Part shown: piece after piece, positions 42,597 to 52,400 of the stretch
How positions within the stretch are numbered: position 1 is the first letter of the stretch
How the letters are laid out: each line of letters starts with the position of its first letter
NCBI GenBank assembly: GCA_017462015.1
Contig: JAFTRX010000078.1
Location: forward strand, 106,740 to 170,739
Direction of reading: 5' to 3'
DNA: 64,000 nt
From: Lentisphaeria bacterium
GTDB taxonomy: Bacteria; Verrucomicrobiota; Lentisphaeria; Victivallales; Victivallaceae
The notes under the pieces: model-generated
Told to the model about the DNA's origin: nothing
Databases searched by the model: none
Seen by the model: the letters and a program-made list of their open reading frames with translations, nothing else
Program-made: the position numbers and the translations under genes

Positions 42597-43298
42597 ATGG
42601 ATCGCTCAGACGGAGAAAATCTTTTCAACCGCAACGGATTTATGCCGATGGATTCATGGCGGGTTTTGCGGATCATGGCAGAACTGGTGGAGTCGTTTGA
42701 TACACTTAACGCCACCAAGGACATGTTTGTATCTGTTTTCGGTTCTGCCCGGACAAAAGAGGATGCGGCGTCGTATGTGTCGGCGCGGGAATGCGGCAAG
42801 CTTCTGGTGGAAAACGGATACAGCGTTATCACCGGCGGCGGCGGCGGAATAATGGAAGCGGCATCGCGCGGCGCGTATGAGGCCGGCGGCAACGTGGTCG
42901 GATTGAATATCGAACTTCCCATGGAACAGAATCCGAATAAATATCAGACCCAATCGTTGAATTTCCGGTACTTTTTCCTGCGTAAGGTGAGCTTTCTCAA
43001 ATATTCCACAGCATTTATCATCTACCCCGGCGGTTTCGGTACATTGGATGAACTGTCCGAAGTGCTGACGATGGTGCAGACGGAAAAAATCAATATGGTT
43101 CCCATCATTTTTGTCGGAAGTCAATTCTTCAAGGGTTTGATCGACTGGTTCAAGACCACGCTGATCGACGAAGGCATGATCTCACCGGAAGATATTGATC
43201 TGATAAAGGTTGTGGATACGGCGGAAGAAGCGGTCACCTTCCTCTGTGAATGTCACCGTTACGGCAAAAGAACCACGGTAAAATCATTGGTTCGATAA
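42597..43298 (+). CDS. LOG family protein (TIGR00730 Rossmann fold)
   Basis: About 233 residues. It has SVFGSARTKEDAASYVSARECG, the nucleotide-binding VITGGGGGIMEAASRGAYEAGG and the hallmark IIYPGGFGTLDELSEVL (PGGxGTxxE). Members of this length hydrolyse nucleoside 5'-monophosphates, releasing the base and ribose 5-phosphate; plant and bacterial LOG enzymes activate cytokinins this way. GGAGG (42587-42591) 5 nt before ATG 42597 decides the start over ATG 42546. The true substrate here may be AMP or another NMP. Confidence 0.88.
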   Translation: MDRSDGENLFNRNGFMPMDSWRVLRIMAELVESFDTLNATKDMFVSVFGSARTKEDAASYVSARECGKLLVENGYSVITGGGGGIMEAASRGAYEAGGNVVGLNIELPMEQNPNKYQTQSLNFRYFFLRKVSFLKYSTAFIIYPGGFGTLDELSEVLTMVQTEKINMVPIIFVGSQFFKGLIDWFKTTLIDEGMISPEDIDLIKVVDTAEEAVTFLCECHRYGKRTTVKSLVR

Positions 43299-43317
43299 AA
43301 AAAAATCCATTGATCTC

Positions 43318-43346
43318 TTGAAAAAACGCTTCAGTGAGGTTATTTT
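43318..43346 (+). promoter_or_regulatory. Promoter of the aroQ-accBC operon
   Basis: TTGAAA (43318-43323), 17 bp, then TATTTT (43341-43346) in the context GTGAGGTTATTTTATAG. The leader holds an 11-pair hairpin, AGGCATTTTTT/GAAAGATGCCT (43353-43363 with 43371-43381). Confidence 0.68.
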
Positions 43347-43429
43347 ATAGAGAGGCATTTTTTGTTGAATGAAAGATGCCTGTCGTAAGAATTTAATGAC
43401 AACCGTATTTACTACGGAGCCGGATAGAT

Positions 43430-43879
43430 ATGAAAATTCTGCTTTTGAACGGTCCGAATCTTCAGCTGCTTGGCAGCCGGGAACCGGACATTTACGGTAA
43501 AACGACCCTTGCCAGCATAGTTGCCGATGTTACCCGTTTGGGAAAAGAACTCGGTTTTGATGTCGAGGCGTTTCAATCCAATTCCGAAGGGGAGCTTGTA
43601 ACTTTGATCGGTGATGCGCCGCGCAACGGTTTTTCCGGTATCATAATCAATCCGGCGGCGTACACCCACACCTCTGTTGCTATCCGGGATGCGATAGCGG
43701 CGGCGGCACTGCCTGCCGTTGAGGTTCATTTGAGCAACATATCTTCACGCGAGGCGTTCCGCCACGAATCATTGACCGCACCAGTGTGCATTGGTGTCGT
43801 CGCCGGATTCGGGGCGTTCTCATACGAAATGGCATTGCGCGCACTTGCCAACCGGCTCGGCGCATTAAGAAATGCCTGA
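43430..43879 (+). CDS. aroQ: Type II 3-dehydroquinate dehydratase
   Basis: 149 residues. It starts [22 protein letters not shown], with catalytic Tyr in DIYG and Arg in the flexible loop. It continues [31 protein letters not shown] (substrate-binding Asn and His) and [18 protein letters not shown]. It dehydrates 3-dehydroquinate to 3-dehydroshikimate in aromatic biosynthesis as a dodecamer. It is first in a seven-gene run with accB, accC, asp23, amaP, maf and folB ahead of mutS. The pairing of aroQ with accBC-asp23 also occurs in Firmicutes. Confidence 0.95.
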   Translation: MKILLLNGPNLQLLGSREPDIYGKTTLASIVADVTRLGKELGFDVEAFQSNSEGELVTLIGDAPRNGFSGIIINPAAYTHTSVAIRDAIAAAALPAVEVHLSNISSREAFRHESLTAPVCIGVVAGFGAFSYEMALRALANRLGALRNA

Positions 43880-43918
43880 AATCAAATTTGTAATGCAGAA
43901 AATTTTTAGAGGAAAATT

Positions 43919-44368
43919 ATGAAAATGGAAGTCGAAAAAATCCGCAGTCTGGTCAGTATGATGGGAGAGTACAATCTCAGCGAAATCAAGATCGAGATGG
44001 AAGGATGCAACATCTCTCTGCGCCGTAATTGCGCACCTGAAGTTGCCGCTGTTCCGGTGATCCAGGCAGCTCCCGTTGCCGTTCAGGCGGCAGCTCCGGC
44101 AGCTCCGGCGGCAGCTCCCGTGGAAGAAGCGCACAAAGAGACCATCGATTCCCCGTTGGTCGGTACGCTTTACCGTGCTCCCGGTCCGGATGCCAAACCT
44201 TTTGTCCAGGTCGGTGACCGGGTCAACGCCGATACCACGGTGTGCATCATCGAAGCGATGAAGGTGATGAACGAGATCAAGGCGGAAAAATCCGGCGTCA
44301 TCAAAGAAATTCTCGTCGAAAACGGTCAGCCGGTCGAATACGGTCAGCCGATTTTTGTTATCGGATAA
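43919..44368 (+). CDS. accB: Acetyl-CoA carboxylase biotin carboxyl carrier protein
   Basis: 149 residues: an N-terminal helical region ([27 protein letters not shown]), an Ala/Pro-rich linker (residues about 45-75) and a biotinyl domain with the biotin lysine in [17 protein letters not shown]. It carries carboxybiotin between AccC and the carboxyltransferase in fatty acid synthesis. GAGGA precedes ATG, and accC follows after 14 bp. No accAD is present in this window. Confidence 0.95.
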   Translation: MKMEVEKIRSLVSMMGEYNLSEIKIEMEGCNISLRRNCAPEVAAVPVIQAAPVAVQAAAPAAPAAAPVEEAHKETIDSPLVGTLYRAPGPDAKPFVQVGDRVNADTTVCIIEAMKVMNEIKAEKSGVIKEILVENGQPVEYGQPIFVIG

Positions 44369-44382
44369 GCAGTGGAGTGAGC

Positions 44383-45729
44383 ATGTTCAATAAAGTAATG
44401 ATCGCAAACCGCGGCGAAATCGCTGTCCGGGTGATCCGTGCGTGCCGCGAACTCAATATCCGCACGGTGATGGTGTACTCCACTGCAGATGCGGACAGTC
44501 TGGCTGTGAGAATGGCGGATGAGGCAATCTGCATCGGTGCGCCGCCGCCGTCGGAAAGTTATCTGCTTATCGAACGGTTGCTGACTGTCGCTGACCTTTG
44601 CGAAGTTGATGCCATACATCCGGGATACGGTTTCCTTTCCGAAAATCCCTATTTTGCTGAAGCGTGCCGCCGTCATGGCATCGCGTTTATCGGACCCACT
44701 TCAGAGGCGATGAAAGCTCTCGGTGACAAAGCGGTCGCCAGAGAAACCATGCGTGCCGCCGGGGTTCCCATCACTCCGGGAAGTGACGGACTTATCGCCA
44801 CTGAAGCGCAGGCGCTGACGATGGCGCATAAACTGCAGTATCCGGTCATCATCAAAGCTGTCGCCGGTGGCGGCGGCAGAGGTATGCGCATTGCGTACAG
44901 TGATGAAGAGGTGGTGCAGGGCTTCCATTCTGCCAAGACTGAAGCTGAAAAAGCGTTTGGCAACGGCGACTTGTATATGGAGAAATTTCTGGTCAATCCC
45001 CGCCACATCGAAGTGCAGATCCTTGCCGACAATTACGGCAATGTCATCCACCTTGGCGAACGCGATTGCAGCGTGCAGCGCCGGAATCAGAAGCTTTTGG
45101 AAGAGACCCCCAGTCCGGCAGTTTCCTCCAAATTGCGCGATAAACTCGGCAGTGCCGCCGTGAAAGCGGCAAAGGCGGCAAAGTATACCAGCGCCGGAAC
45201 CATCGAGTTTTTGCTTGATGCCAAAGGCAACTTCTACTTCATGGAGATGAATACCCGTATTCAGGTCGAACACCCGGTGACTGAAATGCTGACCGGTGTC
45301 GATTTGGTCAAGACCCAGATCATCATCGCCGCCGGGGAAAAACTCCCCTACCGGCAGAAGGATATCCAGTTCAGAGGTCATGCCATCGAGTGCCGTATCA
45401 ACGCCGAGGATCCGGCGCGCAACTTTGCTCCGTGTCCGGGGAAAATAAATTTGTTCATCCCCGCCGGAGGTGCCAATGTCCGTATGGATACGCACGCATA
45501 CAGCGGATATGTCATCCCGCCGTATTATGACAGTTTGATCGGTAAACTTATCGTTTGGGGCCATAATCGTGAAGAGGCGTTGACCGTCTGCAACCGGGCC
45601 GTAAATGAAATGGTGGTCGAAGGCGTTAAAACCACACTGCCGTTCCAGCATAAATTGCTTAAACACAAAGATTTTGTCGATGGCGAATACGATACCGGTT
45701 TTGTCGAACGTATTTTGCAGGAAAAATAA
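44383..45729 (+). CDS. accC: Acetyl-CoA carboxylase biotin carboxylase
   Basis: 448 residues, as in E. coli. It starts [19 protein letters not shown], with the ATP-grasp loop [48 protein letters not shown], and the catalytic [14 protein letters not shown]. It carboxylates biotin on AccB using ATP and bicarbonate. ATG 44383 with GGAGTGA upstream is chosen; the frame is open further upstream only by overlap with accB. It forms an operon with accB and is followed by an Asp23-family gene after 28 bp. Confidence 0.96.
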   Translation: MFNKVMIANRGEIAVRVIRACRELNIRTVMVYSTADADSLAVRMADEAICIGAPPPSESYLLIERLLTVADLCEVDAIHPGYGFLSENPYFAEACRRHGIAFIGPTSEAMKALGDKAVARETMRAAGVPITPGSDGLIATEAQALTMAHKLQYPVIIKAVAGGGGRGMRIAYSDEEVVQGFHSAKTEAEKAFGNGDLYMEKFLVNPRHIEVQILADNYGNVIHLGERDCSVQRRNQKLLEETPSPAVSSKLRDKLGSAAVKAAKAAKYTSAGTIEFLLDAKGNFYFMEMNTRIQVEHPVTEMLTGVDLVKTQIIIAAGEKLPYRQKDIQFRGHAIECRINAEDPARNFAPCPGKINLFIPAGGANVRMDTHAYSGYVIPPYYDSLIGKLIVWGHNREEALTVCNRAVNEMVVEGVKTTLPFQHKLLKHKDFVDGEYDTGFVERILQEK

Positions 45730-45757
45730 TCAACACCAGAATTGAAGGAGGGAAAAA

Positions 45758-46222
45758 ATGAAAAATACCCCGGAACCCGTCGTTGAAAAAAATGATGCTG
45801 CCGCTGTGAAACCTGCTGAGTCAGTGACGATGATCGCTGATTCCGGCATGGGCGATGTCCGTATTCATGATGGTGTGATTGCCACACTGGCGCGCAAAGC
45901 GGTGTTGAATGTCGAGGGTGTTTCCCGGCTTTCCGGCAACGCGCTGGTGGATAATTTTGCTGAAATCGTCGGCAGCCGCCGGATGCAGAGCCGCGCTATC
46001 ACTATTGCGGTCAACGAAAACAACCAGATCGATATTGAAATCAAAATCAATATCAAAATGGGTTATACTATCCCCGATGTCGCCGAAAATGTGCAGAAAG
46101 CGGTCATCAGCATGGTCGAGGATGTCACCGGTATGACGGTGAAGTTTGTCCATGTTCTCATTCAGGATGTGGATGACGATATTCCGGATGATGACGAGGA
46201 CGGCGAAGAAGCGTTGAATTGA
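45758..46222 (+). CDS. Asp23/Gls24 family envelope stress protein
   Basis: 154 residues. The Asp23 core is GDVRIHDGVIATLARKAVLNVEGVSRLSG ... INIKMGYTIPDVAENVQKAVISMVEDVTGMTVKFVHVLIQDV, with an acidic tail DDDIPDDDEDGEEALN. In Gram-positives this protein lies under the membrane on an AmaP anchor and affects cell-wall homeostasis. Here an AmaP-like gene follows at once, so the pair is kept. GAAGGAGG precedes ATG. Its place behind accBC copies the Firmicutes order in an LPS-bearing cell. Confidence 0.88.
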   Translation: MKNTPEPVVEKNDAAAVKPAESVTMIADSGMGDVRIHDGVIATLARKAVLNVEGVSRLSGNALVDNFAEIVGSRRMQSRAITIAVNENNQIDIEIKINIKMGYTIPDVAENVQKAVISMVEDVTGMTVKFVHVLIQDVDDDIPDDDEDGEEALN

Positions 46223-46243
46223 ATTGTCCGGGAGGTGTAAGCC

Positions 46244-46801
46244 ATGGAAGATGTAACGGAAGATTTCATGGATAAAGCTCTTGAGGTGTTCAACGAGCTG
46301 TGGGCGGTCGAACTGTACCGCGGAGTGATACTGGCGGTCGGCGGGCTGTTGGCTTTGCTGATCGTGTACTGGATCATCAAGCTGATCGTGTTCGTAAAAT
46401 TCGGCCGGCACCGTTGTTCCAGTGTCAGCGTGAAGAATGAGCGCGGCTCGATCGTCGCGTCCTGTGAAACGATCACGGCAGTGTTGCGGTCGGAGCTGAA
46501 AAAATTTCCGGAACTGGAGATCCGCCGCATATTGATTTTCTGCAAGCGCGGAGTTTATTCCATGGAGTTGCGTTGTGTCTACTTCAAAGTGGAGAATTTC
46601 CGTGGTGTGCCGGAACTCTTTAGCGCAATGGAACCGCTTATTCGTGAACGCATGAAAGATATTTTCGGATTGGACAATATTGCCAAAGTCGATATCCGTA
46701 TCGTCGGTTCCGGAGATTTTGACGAATTGAACAGCGTGGACGACCTCTCTATCCATGCTGACAGCGGCAATGCCGCATCTCCGGAAGCCCGTCGCGTATG
46801 A
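46244..46801 (+). CDS. AmaP-like membrane anchor for Asp23
   Basis: 185 residues with an amphipathic N-terminus, one clear transmembrane segment (GVILAVGGLLALLIVYWIIKLIVFV, about residues 24-48) and a cytosolic Asp23-like domain (RRILIFCKRGVYSMELRCVYFK). Known AmaP proteins tether Asp23 to the membrane; that role is inferred from architecture and the preceding gene. GGGAGG precedes ATG, and the stop overlaps the maf start by 4 bp (ATGA). Confidence 0.75.
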   Translation: MEDVTEDFMDKALEVFNELWAVELYRGVILAVGGLLALLIVYWIIKLIVFVKFGRHRCSSVSVKNERGSIVASCETITAVLRSELKKFPELEIRRILIFCKRGVYSMELRCVYFKVENFRGVPELFSAMEPLIRERMKDIFGLDNIAKVDIRIVGSGDFDELNSVDDLSIHADSGNAASPEARRV

Positions 46802-47382
46802 TATTGGCTTCACGTTCTCCGCGCCGCCGGGAGCTGTTGAGTTCCTGCGGCGTGGAGTTTTCAATTTTTGATGCTGATGTGGATGAGTTGTCTCCGGGAA
46901 TGGGGGTGGCGCTTGCTGATCTGCCTCAGCACAATGCCGCATTGAAAGCGCGTAAAGTTGCTGATTTGTTTCCGCAGGAAATTGTGCTTGCCGCGGATAC
47001 GATGGTGATTTGCGGAGCCGAGGCGCTGGGAAAACCGGCATCGGATGCCGATGCTGTTGAAATGTTGCAGATGCTCTCCGGAAAATCGCACGATGTCGTG
47101 ACCGGAGTGGCGTTGATTTGGCACGAAAAAGGGATTTGCGAGTTGTGGAGCGAAACGACCCGCGTCTGTTTTAAAGAGTTGACACCGGAGACGATACGCG
47201 AATACATGCGTTTGGTTGATGTGTCTGACAAGGCTGGCGCATACGCCATTCAGGAACATGGTGATCTGATCGTTGCATCATGGCACGGCGAATTGGAAAA
47301 CGTTATCGGTCTGCCGTTGGTGAAGCTGCAAAAACGGTTGAAGGAACTTATACAGGATTATGGGAAAGATCTTTTTGAATAA
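46798..47382 (+). CDS. maf: Maf family nucleoside triphosphate pyrophosphatase
   Basis: 194 residues. The Maf signatures are LASRSPRRRELLSSCG at the start, VLAADTMVIC near residue 65, LGKPASDADAVEMLQMLSGKSHDVVTGV and the late DKAGAYAIQEHG. It hydrolyses non-canonical or canonical NTPs (dTTP/UTP or m7GTP depending on subfamily) and is linked to cell-division control. It overlaps the AmaP-like gene by 4 bp and folB by 23 bp, so expression is translationally coupled. Confidence 0.92.
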   Translation: MILASRSPRRRELLSSCGVEFSIFDADVDELSPGMGVALADLPQHNAALKARKVADLFPQEIVLAADTMVICGAEALGKPASDADAVEMLQMLSGKSHDVVTGVALIWHEKGICELWSETTRVCFKELTPETIREYMRLVDVSDKAGAYAIQEHGDLIVASWHGELENVIGLPLVKLQKRLKELIQDYGKDLFE

Positions 47383-47725
47383 ACTTGAAGTGTGTACCAT
47401 CATCGGCACACTGCCGCATGAACGGCTCGCACCGCAGCGCTTGTTTATCGATGTGGAACTTTGCACTCCGTTCAAAGCGGCGGCGCAGAGTGATGCGTTG
47501 ACTGATGCGCTGGATTACTCCGCGGTGGAACGTGAAGTTGTGAGTGTTGTCAGTGCAAGTTCATTTCAACTTCTGGAAGCGTTGCTGAATGCCATCGGTA
47601 ATGCTGTGATGGCGCACAAAGAGGTGAGTTTCTGCCGGGTACGCATTGAAAAGCCTGCGGCATCACGCCGGGGAAAATCGGTGGCTGTGGAAGCGGATTT
47701 TACTCCGGAGGGGATGTGCGAATGA
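47360..47725 (+). CDS. folB: Dihydroneopterin aldolase
   Basis: 121 residues. It begins KIFLNKLEVCTIIGTLPHERLAPQRLFIDVEL and contains LTDALDYSAVEREVVSVV and the late VRIEKPAA, all FolB hallmarks. The reaction cleaves dihydroneopterin to 6-hydroxymethyldihydropterin in folate synthesis. It starts inside maf and its stop overlaps mutS (ATGA). No other folate gene is adjacent. A related dihydroneopterin-triphosphate epimerase (FolX) cannot be fully excluded. Confidence 0.88.
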   Translation: MGKIFLNKLEVCTIIGTLPHERLAPQRLFIDVELCTPFKAAAQSDALTDALDYSAVEREVVSVVSASSFQLLEALLNAIGNAVMAHKEVSFCRVRIEKPAASRRGKSVAVEADFTPEGMCE

Positions 47726-50259
47726 GTGACAGTGCCGCACCGAAACTTACTCCGATGATGGTACAATACCGCGAGGCGAAGAATACTATTCCGCCGGATG
47801 CGGTGCTTTTGTTCCGGCTCGGTGACTTTTACGAAGAATTTTTTGAAGATGCCGAAACGGTGAGTTCGGTTCTGGAATTGACCTTGACCAAGCGGCAGGG
47901 GATGCCGATGTGCGGTTTTCCCTATCATGCGCTGGATACATATTTGCCTAAATTGGTCGCCGCCGGATTGAAGGTTGCGATTGCCGAACAGGTGGAGGAT
48001 CCCAAACTGGTGACAAAGGGCATCGTCCGGCGGGAGATCACCCGTATCATCACGCCGGGAACGGTGATTGACAACTCTCTGCTCAACTCTGACAGCAACA
48101 ACTATCTTGCCGCGATCGCCGCCGACAAAGACGGTACTATCCATTTGGCGGCGCTGGATGTCAGTACCGGAGAATTTTTCATCTGTACTCCGGGCAATGT
48201 GGAAAAACTCAATTCCGAATTGCTCAAACTCGGAACCAGAGAGTGTATCGTATCGCGCAAACTTGCAGCGGCATTGCTGGAGAGTACTCCGGCGTTTCCG
48301 GGCGAAAATTTGAAGATCATGGTCACGGAACTGGATGATTGGAATTTTGACAGCGCCGATGCGTACACCTATTTGTGCAATCACTTCAAAAGTTCCACGC
48401 TGGATGCATTCGGCTGCCGTAACCGGGATATGGCTGTCGCCGCCGCCGGAGCTGTGCTGCGTTATGCTGCGGAAAATCTCCGGCAGGAAGCGGGACACGT
48501 CACTTTGCTTTCCTACCGTTCACTGGAAGAGTTTCTTGAACTTGACCAGATAAGTCTGCGGAATCTGGAAATAAGTGCATCACTGTTCGGCAACAACCGA
48601 CAGGGATCGCTTCTCGGCGTGCTGGATTATACTGTCACCCCGATGGGCGGACGGAAATTGCGGAGTTTTCTGGTGAGACCGTTGCGGGATCATGCGCAGA
48701 TCGTCCGGCGGTTGGATGCAGTGGAAAATTTTGTTTTTGACGTGATGGGATTGACTGAACTGCGCGAATGTCTGCGGGTGGTGCGCGATTTGGAGCGTAT
48801 TGTCGGCAGATTGAATGTCGGCATTGCCACGCCGCGTGACTTGCAGAATCTCGGCAGTTCGCTGGAATCTCTGCCCGGAATAAAAAATCTCCTCGACTGC
48901 TTCAGCGCACCGCTGTTGGAGGAGTGTTCGTCCAATTTAAGTAACTTCGATGAGTTGACCGGAGCTATATCCGCAGCACTTGCCGATGAACTTCCGACAT
49001 CCATCTCCGACGGCGGGGTTATCCGGGAAGGATATTCTCCAGAGCTTGATGAACTGCGCGCCGCCGCCGGTGACGGCAAAAAGTGGTTGAGCCAGATCCA
49101 GATGCGGGAAATTGAGCGTACCGGCATCAAATCGCTGAAGGTAAAGTTCAACTCGGTGTTCGGTTACTATATCGAAGTCAGCAAATCCAACCTTGATCTT
49201 ATTCCGGATGATTACATCCGCAAGCAGACACTGGTCAACGCAGAGCGTTTCATCACGCCGGAACTCAAAGAGCTGGAAAGCCGCATCCTCGGTGCTGAAG
49301 AGAAGGCGTTGGCTCTGGAACAGAAGCTATTTTCCCAGTTGCGGGATCACGCCACTTCCCGTACTGCCGATATCCAGCGTACTGCTGAAGCGCTTGCCGA
49401 GATCGATGCCATTGCTTCTTTTGCCGAATGTGCGCGCCAGCGCAACTATGTCCGTCCGGTAATTTGTGATGATGACCGTCTGGTCATTAATAAAGGACGG
49501 CATCCGGTGTTGGATGCCGCATTGGGAATGGGCAAATTTATCCCCAACGATACTGACCTTGACGGCGATACCAAACGCATGATGCTTATTACCGGTCCCA
49601 ATATGGCAGGTAAATCCACCTACATCCGGCAGACGGCGTTGATAACCATTATGGCGCAGGCGGGATCATTTGTTCCGGCCGAGAGTGCGGAAATCGGTAT
49701 TGTTGACAAAATCTTCACCCGCATCGGTGCCGCCGATGACTTGTCGCGCGGGCAGAGTACATTTATGGTGGAGATGGTGGAAACGGCAAATATCTTGCGG
49801 CACGCCACCCATTCCAGTTTGGTGATATTGGACGAAGTCGGGCGCGGAACCAGTACCTTTGACGGGTTGTCCATTGCGTGGTCAGTTGCGGAATATCTTC
49901 ACGATGAACCCCGGTGCCGGACGCAGTTTGCCACCCATTATCACGAATTGACTGAGCTGGCGCAAACCCGGCGCGGAGTGCGCAACTTCAACGTTGCCGT
50001 GCGTGAATATGGTGATGATGTGATATTTTTACGGCAAATCATCCCCGGCGCGGCGGATCGGAGTTACGGTATCCATGTCGCGCGTCTTGCCGGAATTCCG
50101 CAACCGGTGCTGGAGCGGGCGAAGACGATACTTGAACTGCTGGAAAAAAGTGCGGAAACTCCGCGTGATGCCATCGCCGCTCTGCCGCGCCGTACCGTGC
50201 GCAACCGGCGTAATCAGGATACTGAAAACGACGATATGATCCAGCTCAAGCTGCTGTGA
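47722..50259 (+). CDS. mutS: DNA mismatch repair protein MutS
   Basis: About 845 residues with all domains: mismatch-binding domain (LTPMMVQYREAKNTIP ... LLFRLGDFYEEFFEDA, the FxE-type Phe-Glu motif as FYEEF), connector, lever/clamp and ATPase (Walker A GPNMAGKSTYIRQ near residue 625; VILDEVGRGTSTFDGLSIAW as Walker B; ATHYHELTEL). It recognises mismatches and recruits MutL. ATG 47722 is chosen, 4 bp overlapping folB, with GGAGG upstream. The C-terminal tail after HVARLAGIPQPVL is short. No mutL is in the window. Confidence 0.96.
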   Translation: MSDSAAPKLTPMMVQYREAKNTIPPDAVLLFRLGDFYEEFFEDAETVSSVLELTLTKRQGMPMCGFPYHALDTYLPKLVAAGLKVAIAEQVEDPKLVTKGIVRREITRIITPGTVIDNSLLNSDSNNYLAAIAADKDGTIHLAALDVSTGEFFICTPGNVEKLNSELLKLGTRECIVSRKLAAALLESTPAFPGENLKIMVTELDDWNFDSADAYTYLCNHFKSSTLDAFGCRNRDMAVAAAGAVLRYAAENLRQEAGHVTLLSYRSLEEFLELDQISLRNLEISASLFGNNRQGSLLGVLDYTVTPMGGRKLRSFLVRPLRDHAQIVRRLDAVENFVFDVMGLTELRECLRVVRDLERIVGRLNVGIATPRDLQNLGSSLESLPGIKNLLDCFSAPLLEECSSNLSNFDELTGAISAALADELPTSISDGGVIREGYSPELDELRAAAGDGKKWLSQIQMREIERTGIKSLKVKFNSVFGYYIEVSKSNLDLIPDDYIRKQTLVNAERFITPELKELESRILGAEEKALALEQKLFSQLRDHATSRTADIQRTAEALAEIDAIASFAECARQRNYVRPVICDDDRLVINKGRHPVLDAALGMGKFIPNDTDLDGDTKRMMLITGPNMAGKSTYIRQTALITIMAQAGSFVPAESAEIGIVDKIFTRIGAADDLSRGQSTFMVEMVETANILRHATHSSLVILDEVGRGTSTFDGLSIAWSVAEYLHDEPRCRTQFATHYHELTELAQTRRGVRNFNVAVREYGDDVIFLRQIIPGAADRSYGIHVARLAGIPQPVLERAKTILELLEKSAETPRDAIAALPRRTVRNRRNQDTENDDMIQLKLL

Positions 50260-50260
50260 G

Positions 50261-51109
50261 TCAGACTCCGGTGAATTCGATTTCCTGTGCAGTTGAGATG
50301 GAGGCAAAGGGCAGTTCATGTCCGTGAGGGAAGTCGTAAAAAACCGGGCAGGAGACGCGGCGGGAAAAGTCTTTCAATACCGCCATGATATCCTCTTTTG
50401 AACCGCTGGTGGTGAAGTGGCCGAAGACGACAGCTGCCGCGTTGTCAAACGCTCCGGCAAGGCGCAGCTGATTCAACGTCCGGTCGACCCGGTAGGGATA
50501 TTCGCCGACCTCCTCCAGAATCAGGATTTTTCCTGTGGTATCCGGAAAAAACGGCGTTCCGCACAAACTTGCCGCCACGGTAAGATTGCCGGCAAGAGGT
50601 GTTCCTTTTACCGTTCCGTGCCGCAACGACGGCAGTTGAAATTTCTGCGTGCGGTGCTGAAAAACAGAGCAAAGACTCTCTTTTGAGAAATCATCCAGTT
50701 CTGTCAGATAGGCAAACATGGGTAACGCCGCCGCCGTGCCGCAATTTTTCGCCGTCATCGCCCAGTGGAGTGCGGTTATATCGCTGAAACCGGCGACCAT
50801 TTTCGGCTGGCGGGCGAGGGCGTCCCAATCCAGTTTGTCCAGAAGTTTTCCGCTGCCGTAACCGCCGCGGACCGCCCAGAGCATCGAAATTTCCGGATCG
50901 AGCCATGCCGATTGTAAATCGGACAATCTTTCGTCATCACTGCCGGAAAGATAGGCAAGTTCCGGGTCTTTCCCGGCGGCATGGGGCATGACTTTCACTT
51001 TTGCGCCCAGCGACTCTAAAATTGCTTTTCCGGCAGAAATGCGTTCATCTGATACCGGGCCTGCCGGAGAGAGTGCGGCAATGGTGAAACCTTCCGGAAA
51101 AATCTTCAC
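50261..51109 (-). CDS. Muramoyltetrapeptide carboxypeptidase (S66 LD-carboxypeptidase)
   Basis: 282 residues. [15 protein letters not shown] is the start block. [13 protein letters not shown] contributes to substrate binding, [20 protein letters not shown] holds the catalytic Glu, and the catalytic His is near the end ([15 protein letters not shown]). The Ser nucleophile region is less certain from this reading. S66 enzymes trim D-Ala from murein tetrapeptides in the cytoplasm during recycling. It overlaps the end of ribBA by 4 bp and is therefore probably cotranscribed under the FMN riboswitch. It converges on mutS with 1 bp between stops. Confidence 0.88.
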   Translation of the reverse strand: MKIFPEGFTIAALSPAGPVSDERISAGKAILESLGAKVKVMPHAAGKDPELAYLSGSDDERLSDLQSAWLDPEISMLWAVRGGYGSGKLLDKLDWDALARQPKMVAGFSDITALHWAMTAKNCGTAAALPMFAYLTELDDFSKESLCSVFQHRTQKFQLPSLRHGTVKGTPLAGNLTVAASLCGTPFFPDTTGKILILEEVGEYPYRVDRTLNQLRLAGAFDNAAAVVFGHFTTSGSKEDIMAVLKDFSRRVSCPVFYDFPHGHELPFASISTAQEIEFTGV

Positions 51110-52296
51110 AGCAAATGTCCCATCCGTTCTTTTTTGGTGGAAAGGTAACAGGCGTTCTCTTCGCCCGGAGCGATGACCAGCGGCACGCGCTCAGTGATTT
51201 GCAGACCGTAACCGCTGATACCGATGAGCTTCTGCGGGTTGTTGGTCAAAAGCCGGACGGATCTCACGCCGAGATCAAGCAGTATTTGTACGCCGATGCC
51301 GTACTCGCGCAGATCTTCCGGAAAACCGAGTTTCAAGTTGGCATCGACGGTGTCCAAGCCTTCATCCTGAAGTTTGTAAGCGTGGATTTTGTTGAATATG
51401 CCGATACCTCTGCCTTCCTGCCGCAGATAAACCAGAACGCCGGAACCGTTTTCCGCGATCATTTTCAGTGCGGTCTGGAGCTGGGGACCGCAATCGCAGC
51501 GCAAAGAGCCCAGAACATCGCCGGTCAGACATTCGCTGTGGACGCGGACGAGAACATTTTCTTTATCTTTAATGTCGCCGCAGTGGACGGCGAGATACTC
51601 CAGATTGTCAACTTTGGTCCGGTAGGCGGTGATGGTGAATTCGCCGAAACAGGTCGGGAGTTTGGCACTTTCGCCCCGGATGACCAACTGTTCATGGCGG
51701 CGGCGGTAGGCGACGAGTTCTTCAATGGAGATAAGTTTGAGACCGTGTTTCTCTTTGAACTCCATCAAATCCGGCAAACGCGCCATGGTGCCGTCATCTT
51801 TGGTTATTTCGCAAATGACACCGGCGGGTTTCAATCCGGCAAGGGTCGCCAGATCGACTGCCGCTTCCGTGTGCCCGGTGCGCTGAAGAACTCCACCGGG
51901 GCGGGCGGCGATGGGGAAAATGTGACCGGGGATGCCGAAATCATCCCGGGTGCATTTCGGGTCAAGGAGAGATTTTACCGTATTGGCACGGTCGTAAGCA
52001 CTGATGCCGGTGGTGCCGGAAAGAGCATCGACACTTTCGGTGAAAGCGGTTTTGAAGTGGTCGGTCGAAGGTGTCCGGTAGATGCCGAGTTCTCTGGCGC
52101 GCGCTTCGGTGATGGGGGCGCAGACCAGACCGCGGGCGTGGGTGATCATAAAGTTGATTGCTTCCGGGGTCACCAGTTCAGCTGCGCAGACCAGATCGCC
52201 TTCATTTTCCCGGTTCTCATCGTCGGTGACGATAATCATTTTGCCGTTTTTAATATCGTTGATAGCTGCTTCAACGCTGTCAAATTTTATTTCCAT
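51106..52296 (-). CDS. ribBA: Bifunctional 3,4-dihydroxy-2-butanone-4-phosphate synthase / GTP cyclohydrolase II
   Basis: 396 residues. The RibB half (about 1-205) has [18 protein letters not shown] and [30 protein letters not shown] completes it. The RibA half (about 206-396) has the zinc cysteines in [20 protein letters not shown] and [14 protein letters not shown]. It supplies both precursors of riboflavin. AGGAG lies before ATG 52296 and is paired by a leader segment downstream of an FMN riboswitch. The S66 peptidase gene follows, overlapping by 4 bp. Confidence 0.96.
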   Translation of the reverse strand: MEIKFDSVEAAINDIKNGKMIIVTDDENRENEGDLVCAAELVTPEAINFMITHARGLVCAPITEARARELGIYRTPSTDHFKTAFTESVDALSGTTGISAYDRANTVKSLLDPKCTRDDFGIPGHIFPIAARPGGVLQRTGHTEAAVDLATLAGLKPAGVICEITKDDGTMARLPDLMEFKEKHGLKLISIEELVAYRRRHEQLVIRGESAKLPTCFGEFTITAYRTKVDNLEYLAVHCGDIKDKENVLVRVHSECLTGDVLGSLRCDCGPQLQTALKMIAENGSGVLVYLRQEGRGIGIFNKIHAYKLQDEGLDTVDANLKLGFPEDLREYGIGVQILLDLGVRSVRLLTNNPQKLIGISGYGLQITERVPLVIAPGEENACYLSTKKERMGHLL

Positions 52297-52301
52297 GATT
52301 C

Positions 52302-52345
52302 AAGCTCCTGCTGTATATTTTATCTTTTTTCGGGGCAGGGGGCTT
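52302..52345 (-). promoter_or_regulatory. [19 protein letters not shown] sequestering hairpin (riboswitch expression platform)
   Basis: On the minus strand AAGCCCCCTGC (52335-52345) can pair with GCAGGAGCTT (52302-52311), which contains the ribBA Shine-Dalgarno, leaving a single-base bulge. No run of T follows, so control looks translational. Confidence 0.55.
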
Positions 52346-52400
52346 GGAAACGGCAAAATTCGAGTCTTGACGGAATTGTCCTCCCGTTTGCTCAACTTTT

